Shown here one piece after another: positions 1 through 9,000 of a stretch of 16,200 bases of DNA (positions are counted from its first letter, which is position 1; each line of letters opens with the position of its first letter). A program made the position numbers and the translations under genes. The notes below the pieces were generated by a model. It did not search any database and was not told the origin of the DNA. It was given only the letters and a program-made list of their open reading frames with translations. Origin of the DNA: Haplosporangium gracile (Eukaryota; Mortierellomycota; Mortierellomycetes; Mortierellales; Mortierellaceae); the NCBI GenBank assembly GCA_015499985.1, contig JAAAUF010000734.1:1-16200 (forward strand), read 5' to 3'.

Positions 1-367
1 AAGAATCACTTGTTTCTCTCTTCTTTTTCTTTTCTCTGTTTTTTTTTTGAAGTTGCCTTCCCTCTCGGATGTTGTCGATTTTCTTTTCCGATTTGTTGTT
101 ACCCTTTGGTGAGGAGTCGATGATAACACACGGCGTTTTGAAATAAACGTTAAAAACAATCTGCAAATAATCTACCGCAAGGAACGAACGAACATGTGCG
201 CGTGATGTGCTACAGAAAGAATGAAAAGAGTGCGAAAAAGTGCTTGGTGAGCTCAAGGTGGTGATCAAGGGTGTGTGCAGCACAGACCATACATTTGATA
301 CATGTTTGCTCATTTGGTTGAAGCTCAGGCCAGAGCAGACGCGTGTATTGTTATTGATTGCTGTGCT
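1..367. other. Left flank without a recognised gene
   Basis: No convincing coding frame was found. The first 50 bases are pyrimidine-rich, including a run of T. An ATAAAC-type AT-rich patch lies near 140-170. Short open frames starting at 240 and 302 are under 80 codons and have no recognisable motif. The stretch lies downstream of the minus-strand pseudogene and may contain the rest of its old 3' end. Confidence 0.5.
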
Positions 368-993
368 CTATCCGAGGGATGGCATTATAGCTGGCAACTG
401 GTTCTCTGGCGTGTTCGGAGGCGGCGATGGTTCCTGCAACTGATGCACACGTGCATGCCCAGTACCTCCACCACTTCCTCCTCTGATTCGTCCATGTGCA
501 GGAGCATTAGCAGGGGTAAACCTGAATAGGATCAAACGATATCGACCTAGGACTCGGCTCCATTAAAAGTGGGCCCACGCCACTACCAACACCAGCACTC
601 GCTCCTTTGATCGTCGCCAACTGTTCGATCCGATGAAATGTCCCTGGCCATCTCGACTGACTCATCCGATTAATAAACTCATGATCCTGGGCTCGATCCC
701 AGCCCTACACCATCTTTTCGGCAACACTTAGGCGACGCCCGTAGCCACCCTGGGACGTTGTGGAGTGTGGGCGCTGCTCTGACTGCTGGCGCTGCCTCGG
801 CGTCCTCCTATTCCTTGTCCTTGTCCTGGCTGTCCTCCTACTGCTCCTGGTGTTTTTAGGCCTGAGAGGTAAGTTTGTTGAGAGGTAATCGATGCGCGTT
901 TCCTTCCTTCCTACTCCTCCTCCTACTCCTCAAGCGGTCTCTAGATCTCCACCGTTGTAAGGCCGGTTATGCATCTGCTGCAAGACATCCTCA

Positions 994-1110
994 TCACCTC
1001 CGCTTTGGCTTACTATCGCCATGAGTCTTGTGCCAACACATGAATAGCATCACAAACGCAATAATGACAACCAAGACCGCAATCGCGACAATCCAATACA
1101 ACCGCCTCAT
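994..1110 (-). CDS. Transmembrane segment ORF (part of the decayed membrane protein)
   Basis: A 38-codon frame starts with MRRLYW. It runs through about 20 hydrophobic residues rich in Val, Ile and Ala, then ends HKTHGDSKPKRR. Basic residues flank the helix on both sides. It follows directly, in the same frame, after the two stops TAATAA that end the Gly-rich ectodomain piece. I read it as the membrane anchor of the pseudogene rather than an independent gene. Its own ATG would allow a separate micropeptide, but nothing in the sequence supports translation. Confidence 0.35.
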   Translation of the reverse strand: MRRLYWIVAIAVLVVIIAFVMLFMCWHKTHGDSKPKRR

Positions 1111-1242
1111 TTATTACTGGACGGGTAGACTCGTATTATGGTCCGCGTCCGGCCTTGGACGCGCGCTAATATAGTTGATACACTTGGGCGGCTTGTCCAA
1201 TTTACCGGGCTCGTAATCGCACACCAGTCCAAACGGCTCGTC

Positions 1243-1270
1243 TCCTCCTCCTCCTCCTCCTCCTCCTCCT
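1243..1270. repeat. (TCC)n microsatellite
   Basis: About nine copies of TCC. On the minus strand this encodes a poly-Gly run in the frame that fits the ectodomain, and poly-Glu in the neighbouring frame. Such trinucleotide runs expand and contract without shifting the frame. Confidence 0.9.
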
Positions 1271-1955
1271 GTGTCGTTGCTCTGCTCTGGCTCGTCGCCC
1301 AAGTTGACGTTGTAGAGCGTACTGCTGTTGAACGACCGTGGGGGGTGTCATAGCATTCATCGTTCCCCGTACAGATGTCCCCGGACCCCAATACAGGCAC
1401 ACACCAACCATCCAGGCAGCGCTCCATCGGGTTTTTGCAGGTACTCACTCCCCTCAATATCACTGCCGGGTCGTCCGAGATCAAGATGGTCAATGTGCAA
1501 TAATAAGTATCATGCCGCTTCAACGCCAGGATTAGAATTTTCTTGATGCGTCAAGTTGAAGATCGGTGCCGGAAGTGGGAGACAAGTAGCGTTGGAAAGG
1601 AGGAGTTGAGATGGGGAAAGGGTTGAGAAAGGTAATATTGAGGTGAGAGGTGACTGTCCATCCGGGCGTTGCTGAGGTCAGATGGCACTAGGAGGTCGTT
1701 GAAGTGATAAAGCAGGATTGACCGGTGGGGCACCAGGATGTCTCGAGTTCGATGTTGCATAGGATTGAGGAGAGGGTTGTTCATGGTGGTGGTGGGTAAT
1801 TTGAGGGTTGGAGTTGGGGCTGTGGGCTTTATGAGGGAGAGGAAAAGGTGAGGTTGTTGTGATTGTGGTTGGGCGAATATAGTGGTAAGTAGGAAGGTGA
1901 AGGTGAGGAGGAAGAGGAGGAGAGGGAAGAAGGTCAATGGGTTATGAGTTTTCAA

Positions 1956-2328
1956 GGGTAAGCGACGACCCGCGAAGATCGACCGTGTCCCTACCCATCG
2001 TGTTACTATGTTTTTCTAATGAAAAAAGTAAATACTGTGGAGGTCATGAAGGGAAGGAATGGTCGACAAGTGATTGAAAAGTTAAAAAACAGGGAGAGAG
2101 AAAAGTGAAGAGGAAAGAATCAAAAAAGGAACAGTTGCGACACAAACGAGAAAGAAAGAAGAAGAAAAAAAAAAAAGAAGAAAGGGGTGGTCTCCGGGTT
2201 ACTGCGTACCCTTACTTCAAAACAATGGGGGCTGATCAGCGAAACCCACTGGATTGCGTCTCGCTAAACTTTTTACTTGTCTTGGCCTCCTGGAGTAGGT
2301 GAATCATCGCCGCTAGGAGGAAGAGGAA
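1956..2328. other. Intergenic stretch with purine-rich block
   Basis: This lies between the start of the minus-strand pseudogene and the plus-strand coding-like region. It includes an A/G-rich block at about 2085-2190 with long A runs, which is a pyrimidine-rich block on the minus strand. That position and orientation fit an old leader or promoter of the minus-strand gene, since the confident genes in this window also follow pyrimidine-rich leaders. No TATA box is convincing. Confidence 0.35.
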
Positions 2329-2388
2329 TGAACAGGGGACCGCAGTGAGTGAGTAGTGTTGTTGGTGTTGGAACCGTAAAGGAATAGT

Positions 2389-2568
2389 AACGATGCGCCG
2401 CGGGAATTTGATGCCACCCGGGCAGTGCATAAGGATATTTGCTACGCTCTATTAGAGCTAGAACAAATTAAAGGTACTTCTGTGACCTCATTAGAAGTGA
2501 CAGAGACGGTTGCAAGAGATGTCATGATTTTGATATCCACTATATCTAATCCAAAACATGCGTTTTGA
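2389..2568 (+). CDS. Coding-like segment of an unrecognised protein (possible exon)
   Basis: An open plus-strand frame of 59 codons ends at TGA 2566-2568. It begins NDAPREFDATRAVHKD and continues with LLELEQIKGTSVTSLE and a V-rich end (ARDVMILISTISNP). The regular spacing of Leu/Ile/Val and charged residues suggests helices. It has no ATG of its own. A frame at 2328-2344 starting MNRGP could join it if GTGAGT (2345) to ATAG (2387) is an intron, but 43 bases is shorter than any sure intron here. I do not recognise the family. It may be an upstream part of the 2826-3310 gene or a relic. Confidence 0.3.
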   Translation, partial: NDAPREFDATRAVHKDICYALLELEQIKGTSVTSLEVTETVARDVMILISTISNPKHAF

Positions 2569-2825
2569 TCACAAAAGGGGAAAAAAATTATTCGAAAAAA
2601 TGTGAGCCCGCAAGGTAGGATGATGTGAGCTGAGCATAGTGGATACATACATACATACATATATACATCATGGACTCTCACCTCTGAATGCAAGCATATG
2701 CTCATGCCGACAACTCGTATCGTTGAAGCGTACATGTGCATGCGCATGTGCAGTTGTGGTGAAGGAGAGAGATCATGTTTTTGTTTTTATCAAACTGAAT
2801 CGCGTCCTCGGACTCCACGCACAAG
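2569..2825. other. Possible intron or intergenic stretch
   Basis: The sequence has stops in all plus-strand frames at first, a (ATAC)n microsatellite near 2643-2667, and a T-rich tract at 2776-2789. An ACTGAAT-like branch site follows near 2794, about 30 bases before the AG sites at 2825-2831. That is the arrangement expected at the 3' end of an intron leading into the open frame that follows. Confidence 0.3.
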
Positions 2826-3310
2826 CCCAGAAGACAGACATTCAGTCGATCCCAGGAGACAACCACGACAACTTCCACCAGGCAGAAGGCTAGAACGACG
2901 TCATCCAGCCGAGTCCGAAAGCCTGCCGAAACCGACCTCTCTACTATCACCGAGCGGTTAGAATCGACCGTCACGTCTCCGAGCACCGAGCATCTCAAGA
3001 AGGCCATCACGAGTAGGAGTGGCAACACAGCCAACGCTAGCAAGACCACGTCCAAACCGGTTAAGAACGACGGCAAAGGAAATAACGAGATGGCGGAGGT
3101 GTCGGCTTCTTCAGAGCGGCAGGCTGGAGGATGTAAGAAATCCACGATGACCTCCAAGAAGCCAAGCTGGTCGAGCAGCGGTCCGTTTAAGGGCCAGGCG
3201 AGGGCAAAAAGGACAATGAAGGATCCAGGGTGGCGCCTAAGGAGGGTAAGGAATACAAGACGCCCCGCGACGATAACGATGATGGCGACACCTTTTCTTT
3301 TCGTCTATAA
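2826..3310 (+). CDS. Ser/Thr/Lys-rich protein of unknown function, 3' exons (partial)
   Basis: The frame is open from 2799 to 3332, the longest uninterrupted frame in the first 5 kb. It encodes a basic low-complexity protein: RRQTFSRSQETTTTTS, KARTTSSSRVRKPAETD, a more helical DLSTITERLESTVTSPSTE, then KTTSKPVKNDGKGNNEMAE. A perfect donor GTAAGA lies at 3133. Splicing to an AG at 3190-3191 or 3196-3197 moves into a second coding-like frame (GKKDNEGSRVAPKEGK, then the acidic DDNDDGD) ending at TAA 3308-3310. An AATAAA lies about 115 bases later. These points support a spliced plus-strand gene. The 5' end was not resolved, the family is not recognised, and a decayed gene cannot be excluded. Disordered, basic tails like this are common in cytoskeletal and nuclear proteins, but that is only suggestive. 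Confidence 0.42.
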
Positions 3311-3425
3311 TGCCTTTTTTTCCCCTCTGTAATAGTATAAGTTTTTTTCTCTGCCTTCCTTCCTAATCCCCTTTTAAGTGTCCCTGCTGTAGCGAGTTTG
3401 TAAGACCACCAGTTTAGAAAGAACA

Positions 3426-3431
3426 AATAAA
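3426..3431 (+). terminator. Polyadenylation signal AATAAA
   Basis: A consensus AATAAA lies 116 bases after the proposed stop at 3310, in an A/T-rich setting. It suits the plus-strand gene that ends there. Confidence 0.45.
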
Positions 3432-5149
3432 TACAGTGCGTTGGTTACATTCAAAAAACCCAAACCATACATCTGATTTGAAATTGAGGCGCGTGTACCT
3501 TTGTTTGATTTCTGTATTCCCACCTTCCTGTTAAGCCAAGTGTGGTTCCTGCGCGCCTTTTAGGGTCTTGTTTGTTATTGTTGATGCTTTTTGATCGACA
3601 AGTTGGCGCTCATTGAAACATTCTACTCTTGAGCTGATATAGCTGCTATAGCTGCTGTTGTAAAATGTTATTTCCTCTTGTTGATGTTGCTCTACTCTTG
3701 ATACTGATATTGGGATACAACGCGCCAAAATCAATCAGCGCCAACCAAGCACGATCAGTAAGGGAAACAAAAAAAAAGAAAAGGAAAAAAAGAAAAAAAC
3801 GCGCTACCTAGATGCGCGCAACTGACTTATTCGCGTTGATCAGCTCCCTTTTCTGCTTCCACAATTTATCCATATTTGACCTCCTTGACTTGCTGCGTCA
3901 GAACGTATGCATCGTCTGACCCACTGCGCGCTCCTCGACCGTTGCATCTGCCGACAGGACCTTGTCCATAACATGGGCAAAGACATTTGTTGGCCTCGTC
4001 CTTGAACTGGAATACACCTGCAGTTAGGTATGTCGCGTGGCCGTATGGACTATTGTTGTTGACGACTAACGTCCTGCATGTCGTGTCCAATCTGCTGGTC
4101 TTACGCAGGATGATTTAAAAAAAAAGAAAAGAAAAGAGGCGGTGCCAAGAGAGGCAGAGTACGTCGAAGCAGCCAGCCAAGCCTGAGATCTCAATGTGCC
4201 TTGCTCACAATGACCATCGCTTTCAAGGGTGACCAAGGCGCCAATGCCAGTGCCTGTTCCCGTGTTATCAGCATTCCAGAAAAAGATAAAGGTCAGGTGT
4301 TGTATTCCGACACCGTTGCTTTTATTCTGATATGACTGAGAACTTGACTATTGATGGAGTCCCTGTCAAATAGCGACTCGTCAGCGTTGATCTTGCCTGG
4401 TCTCGCAAACAGGTCAACGGGTTGAGTAACAATACTTTTTGCATGTTGATTTCGCCTTAACTTTTTTTTTTTTTTTTTCAATTGATGTTGCCAAAAAGTC
4501 TGAGTTTATAAAGTAGTGGCTGCCTTAGTCAAATCGATGTAGCCCCGTCCAGCGATATATGGCAGTTTAAAGAGTAGCTTCTTCTTGTTCGTTAAGCACT
4601 CCTGCAGCACCGCTTGTCAACCTGCGCGCTCCATAGTCCTGTAGAGTGTTAAATGGCAAGTAGGATCTACCTAGCTCCAGCTTAGCTGATTGTCATTATC
4701 CAAATCCTGATGGATGGGCTAAAGGTGGGTTGGTTGAATAAATTCCTCGAGGGTTGCCTGGCGGGTTGTTCGTACTCCAGAAAAGCGCCCTTGTGGATTG
4801 TGGGCACTTGTCAGACTGCCCCTTAAGCCGCGACATGCCTTGTTACAAGAAAGTTTACGTCACCGAAAAAATTCGAACCGCGATAGCCAGACAAAGACAT
4901 CTCGCTCATTGAATTCAACATGGGCCAGGGTCAGTTGGGTGTATGGTTTGCTCATAAAGAAAGAGTGCGTGCAATAACTGTGCCACCCCTGTGTAAAACC
5001 AACCAGGAGATACCACACATCATCATGAAACGAACAAACATCCATAAGAAGAGATATGTGGAGGACAAGGGGGTTGGCGAGAGAGGCATAGCATGCCTTT
5101 GTTTAGTTTCCACTCCCCAGGCATCCGCCTCTTTATTCTACTCTTAAAT
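3432..5149. other. Region without a supportable gene; broken coding-like pieces
   Basis: Short frames with coding-like composition appear on both strands and none is intact. Minus strand: 4090-3866 (74 codons, with KDEANKCLCPCYGQGPVGRC) and about 4450-4290 (VDLFARPGKINADESLFDRD). Plus strand: about 4205-4330 (AFKGDQGANASACSRVISIP, ends at TGA), 4330-4380 (TENLTIDGVPVK then TAG) and 4742-4912 (CGHLSDCPLSRDMPCYKK). The frames overlap antisense, so at most one strand can be right. T runs at 4462-4478 and A-rich blocks at 3768-3800 separate the pieces. I see no full gene, domain or tRNA. Relics of one or two genes are a reasonable inference. Confidence 0.4.
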
Positions 5150-5330
5150 ACTGGTCTTCCTTCTTTTGTCCATTCGTCGCCCTTCGTCCATTTCACTCCA
5201 TTCCCTTCTTTCCTTCCCTCCTTCCTCCCTGCTTTCTTTCTTTGCTCTTCCACCCACCAACTCTCACCAATCAACAAACCTTCCGCACTTGAACCCAACC
5301 TGAACAGAAAACAAAAGGTAACCGGTCTCG
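5150..5330 (+). promoter_or_regulatory. Pyrimidine-rich promoter/leader-like tract with no clear gene after it
   Basis: About 100 bases of C/T (TTCCTTCCCTCCTTCCTCCC) are followed by a CA-rich patch with CCACCAACTCTCACCAATCAA. A possible donor, AAAAG|GTAACC, follows at about 5316. This is the arrangement seen before the importin, ArsH and small-protein genes. No good coding start follows. It may be a distant leader exon of the importin gene, or an orphan promoter. Confidence 0.3.
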
Positions 5331-5786
5331 AAAAAAAATAAAAGAATGCATGGAGACGCGGCAACTCGAAGCTTGTTTATTTTGTTGTTTTGAAGAAAAG
5401 AAGTGTGTATAAAAAAGGCTTATTTTTTGATGGCTGCGGACAAAAAAACAATGGACGACAACTCAGCAAGAAAAGGTGGCGGCGTGAAGCTCCTTTTTTG
5501 TCGAATGACAGGCACCCTTTACCATCAGACTCATTAGCGTCAGTTCATAGAGGCAATGAGGTCCACATATACTAATCTTTTTATTATTTCTTTTTCTTAT
5601 TCTTCTCGTTGTGGGTTGTATTTATCTTGCTTACTTGTGTGAAAGTGAGGAGTTGAGTTGACAAAAGAAGAAAACACACACAAAAAAAAAAGACCAAAAA
5701 AAAACTTTTGCCACCTTTCTTCTCCCCAGTGTCGTAGAATCAGGCTCTGAATTTTGACTTTTGTCGACTGTTTATTGAGTCTGTTC
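5331..5786. other. A/T-rich intergenic stretch
   Basis: Runs of A and T dominate (for example 5681-5705), and no frame over 65 codons shows protein-like content. If the GTAACC near 5316 is a donor, this would be part of a 5'-leader intron of the importin gene. Otherwise it is plain upstream sequence. Confidence 0.4.
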
Positions 5787-6076
5787 ATCTCTCATTCCCC
5801 CTCCCTTTCTTTCTCTCTGCACCGTCCGCGTGTGTTGTGCGCCCTTTGTCCTTTCGTAATTATTTTTTCTGTTTTTTTTTTCTTCTTTCCTCTTCTTCCT
5901 CTTCTTTTTCTCCTTTTCCTCCTTCTCTTCTCATCACTCAACTCTCTTCCCTCTTCCTCACACCCACTCACACGCACGATCCTCCCTTCCCTTCACCCTT
6001 CGTCCCTTTATTCTTTTATTCTTTACACTCCCATTCTCGTTAAACACTCTACACACCAATCATACATACATTCACA
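5787..6076 (+). promoter_or_regulatory. Promoter / 5' leader of the importin beta gene
   Basis: A strongly pyrimidine-biased tract of almost 250 bases (blocks such as TCTTCTTCCTCTTC) gives way to a CA-rich leader ending in CATACATACATTCACA just before the ATG. Base -3 is A or C within CACAATGG, a good start context. Such CT-rich core promoters are usual for strongly expressed fungal genes. No TATA box stands out. Confidence 0.55.
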
Positions 6077-9000
6077 ATGGCTTCAATCGGAGAAATTCTC
6101 TTGAACACCCTCTCGGCTGGTAAGTGCTTCTCCTTCTTAAGCTCGTTTGCCACCATCACGCTCTCGCTCGTCTCTCTCTCTCTTTCTCTACAAAAAACAC
6201 TCGCTTCTTTTCGCTATCCTTTGGATTCCGACGCGTTTCAGGACCTTTAGTTCGAGCAAAATCACTCAAGTACCCACCACGCCACGACGCCATCGTGCAA
6301 TCAACACTGCGTGATCATTATTACCCCTGCTTGTTTGTTTCGACCAATTCTGACTCTGCCACTGGTCATCCAGTTCATAACACGCTCATGCTATTGGACA
6401 TAGTCCTTTGATTCGGCTAAAGACCAACCTCAGGAACGTGGATTCTGCAGGGGTGAGCAAGGGAGTCAAGGACACTATAGATTCAATGACAACAATAACA
6501 ACAACAGCAACAACAACTCTCCAATCACGACCTTGGCCTTGCTCTTCATCTTTTCCTCCGGTAATACCAGTAGCGAATAATGAGAAGCTAATGCACCCTT
6601 TCTGTCTTTTTGTTTTTACGTAATAGATCAACAGATCCGTGAGTCCGCCACCACCCAACTCGAGACCGCTGCCAATGAGGACTTTGTACGTAATCAAGCA
6701 CTTCGCCTCTTTTTTATTGTTCCAAGCTCATACATACATACATACATACATACAGCACTGTGTCGCCTTTCGCAGCTTGCCTCCGTCCCCTTTATGTCTT
6801 TTGGCCACCAACAAGGCAGAGACACGTATTGTGCAAAAGGACAAGAGGACGAAAAGGTCTTGGAGCAAAGCAAGGAATAAGGACAGCAACATCAGTAGGA
6901 CAGCAACAACAGTAAGGGAGCAAGGATACAGGACACAGTGGCAGGGGAACAAAGTAAACGTCGACAGAGGGCACGACCAACTTCCAACAGCACAACAACA
7001 AACAAAACAAGGCCAACTAAAAAACGTGCTCTTGTCTGCACCGACCATGCAGTTGATACCCGTGGGCAACATCGTCTCATATCATGTCAGCAATACGCAC
7101 GAGGATGATGCAGTTGAGGACAAACGGAACTGCAAAAAAAAAAAAGCTCCCGCCCTCGACTTTTTCGGGATTCTTTGGCGGCATTATTACAACTCTTACA
7201 GAGTTCTCTCTTTTTTTTTCTTCTATTCATTTCTATGCGCATTACCCTTTGTTGGCACCCATAATTCGTCTTTCCGCCCCTTCACCAGCTACCATAAATC
7301 CCAATCAAAAACATGATTATCTAACGTGTCCTTTTATCTTGTTTCCTTTTTTTTTTTTTTACCCTATATAGAAACAATATGTGGTCATGCTCTGCCAGGA
7401 GCTCAACAACGAGCAAAGTCAGGCCCGTATCGCTGCTGGTTTGGCTCTTAAGAACGCAGTGACTGCAAGGGTAAGCAAACTACGCGGATAGTTTACAGGG
7501 ATCTTAAGAGAGACGACAAAAATCTAGCCCTTGTTAACATCTTCGTTGTTCTTGCTTCATATGAATAACTAGGAATCGGTCCGCCGCGAAGAGCTGTCTG
7601 CCCGCTGGATGAACATTGATCCTGTCACAAGAGACCAGATCAAGGCTTTGGTATGTGCGAAAATACCTGTATCTATTGATGCTGCAAAGACTGCGTGCAG
7701 ATTGGTTTTTTTAGAATGATACTGATCAACCTGTCTGCTTTTTTATGCTCGTGAATTAGGTTCTCACAACTCTCGGAACTCAGGATGTCCGCGCCGGTAT
7801 TGTTACCGCACAGGTCGTCGCCGCAATCGCCGCTATCGAGCTTCCACTGGGTCAATGGGAGGGCGTCATCCGCGATATGCTCCAGAACTTGTCGTCCACC
7901 GAGAACACAAACTTGAGACAGTGCACTCTTCAGGCCATCGGATATATCTGTGAAACTATCGTATGTCTACCATTCATACTGTTATTGTCACAGGGAAAAA
8001 AGGAACAGGTCATCGTCTTTGGCCTGCTTGGGACTAATAGTAAGGTGTTATTTTTTGTTAACTTTAATAGGACCGTGACATCTTGACATCGCAAGCCAAC
8101 AGCATTCTGACAGCTGTCGTGCAGGGTGCTCGCAAGGATGAGCCTAGTGAAGCTGTTCGTCTGGCTGCTATTGGTGCATTGTACAACTCATTGGAGTTTA
8201 TTGAGGACAACTTCAAGCGCGAGGGTGAGCGCAACTACATCATGCAGGTCGTTTGCGAAGCCACCCAGAGCCAGGACGTCCAGGTCCAGGTGTCTGCCTT
8301 CGAGTGCTTGGTCCGCATCATGCAGGTCTACTACGAGATGATGCCCTTCTACATGCAGAAGGCACTCTTTGGCGTAAGTGTTTTATATCATGCAACGTTG
8401 GAATTGACCACTCGTTTTTCTTTGAATTGTATTTTCATGACCTAACCTCCAATCTCGCATTCTATGAACCTCATAGTTGACTGTCCAGGGAATGAGGAGT
8501 CCACATGAGCGCGTCGCCTTGCAGGCTGTCGAATTCTGGTCGACTGTTGCTGAGGTTGAGATTGACCAAGAGAATTACAGGCTTGAGGTAAGAAAAAAAA
8601 AACAGCCGTATCGCCAAAAATGAATGAAGGACGCGAAAATGAGACTCTTGACCACTTCTGGGCATTGAAAACTTATGAACTCTTCTTCTAATTTCATATG
8701 ATAACAATAGGCTATCGACAACGGAGAGCAGCCCACCCACACCAACTACAACTTTGCCAAGGCTGCTTTGCCCGAGACTTTGCCCGTCATCTTGGAGCTG
8801 ATGACCAAGCAGGACGAGGACGATGATGAGGATGACTGGAACCTCTGCATGGCCGCTGGCACTTGCTTGTCTGTGACCGCCCAGAGCGTTGGAGATGCCT
8901 GCGTCGCCCCCGTCATTCAGTTCGTCGAGACTAACATTCGTCACGCTCAGTGGCAGTACCGCGAGGCCTCCGTCATGGCCTTTGGTTCGATCTTGGAGGG

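Larger units (their letters stand above)
368..1955 (-). pseudogene. Decayed gene for a secreted, Cys-rich, single-pass membrane protein
   Basis: Read on the minus strand, the pieces follow the order of a receptor-like membrane protein but sit in different frames. (1) 1955 onward: start codon and a hydrophobic signal peptide (PLLLFLLTFTFLL), ending near FAQPQ. (2) About 1760-1550, another frame: Cys-rich ectodomain with ETSWCPTGQSC, interrupted by TAG. (3) 1523-1346: CKNPMERCLDGWC and DICTGNDECYDTP. (4) After a run of six G (1340-1345) the sensible frame shifts to LYNVNLGDEPEQSND, a poly-Gly tract and VCDYEPGKLDKPPKC. (5) After two in-frame stops, 1110-994 encodes a transmembrane helix (IVAIAVLVVIIAFVMLF) and a basic stop-transfer end. 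(6) The tail continues in shifting frames at 1001-930 (GGDEDVLQQMHNRPYNGG), 862-728, 749-507 (RRLSVAEKMV, stop, GWDRAQDHEF) and about 530-368 (PSPPPNTPENQLP). Several shifts leave no room for an intron. Function is unknown; a surface or sensing role is a guess. Assembly indels are the alternative to true decay. Confidence 0.62.

Noticed and set aside
686..704. Possible tRNA T-arm (CTGGG...TCGAT...CCCAG)
   Set aside because: The loop is one base short of a normal T-loop, no matching acceptor, D- or anticodon arm was found around it, and the bases fall inside the coding-like tail of the pseudogene.
2345..2387. Intron GTGAGT...ATAG joining MNRGP to the 2389 segment
   Set aside because: The ends and frame fit, but 43 bases is less than half the length of the shortest sure intron here and there is no clear branch site.
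2643..2667. Tandem ATAC repeats as a CRISPR or mobile-element mark
   Set aside because: Simple microsatellite without spacers, target duplications or terminal repeats.
5754..6104. 116-codon plus-strand frame before importin
   Set aside because: It consists almost wholly of Ser, Leu, Phe and Pro from the pyrimidine-rich leader and overlaps the importin start in another frame.
6639..7316. 225-codon plus-strand frame
   Set aside because: It overlaps importin exon 2 out of frame, and most of it is intron with low-complexity and T-rich DNA. The in-frame importin model explains the exon fully.
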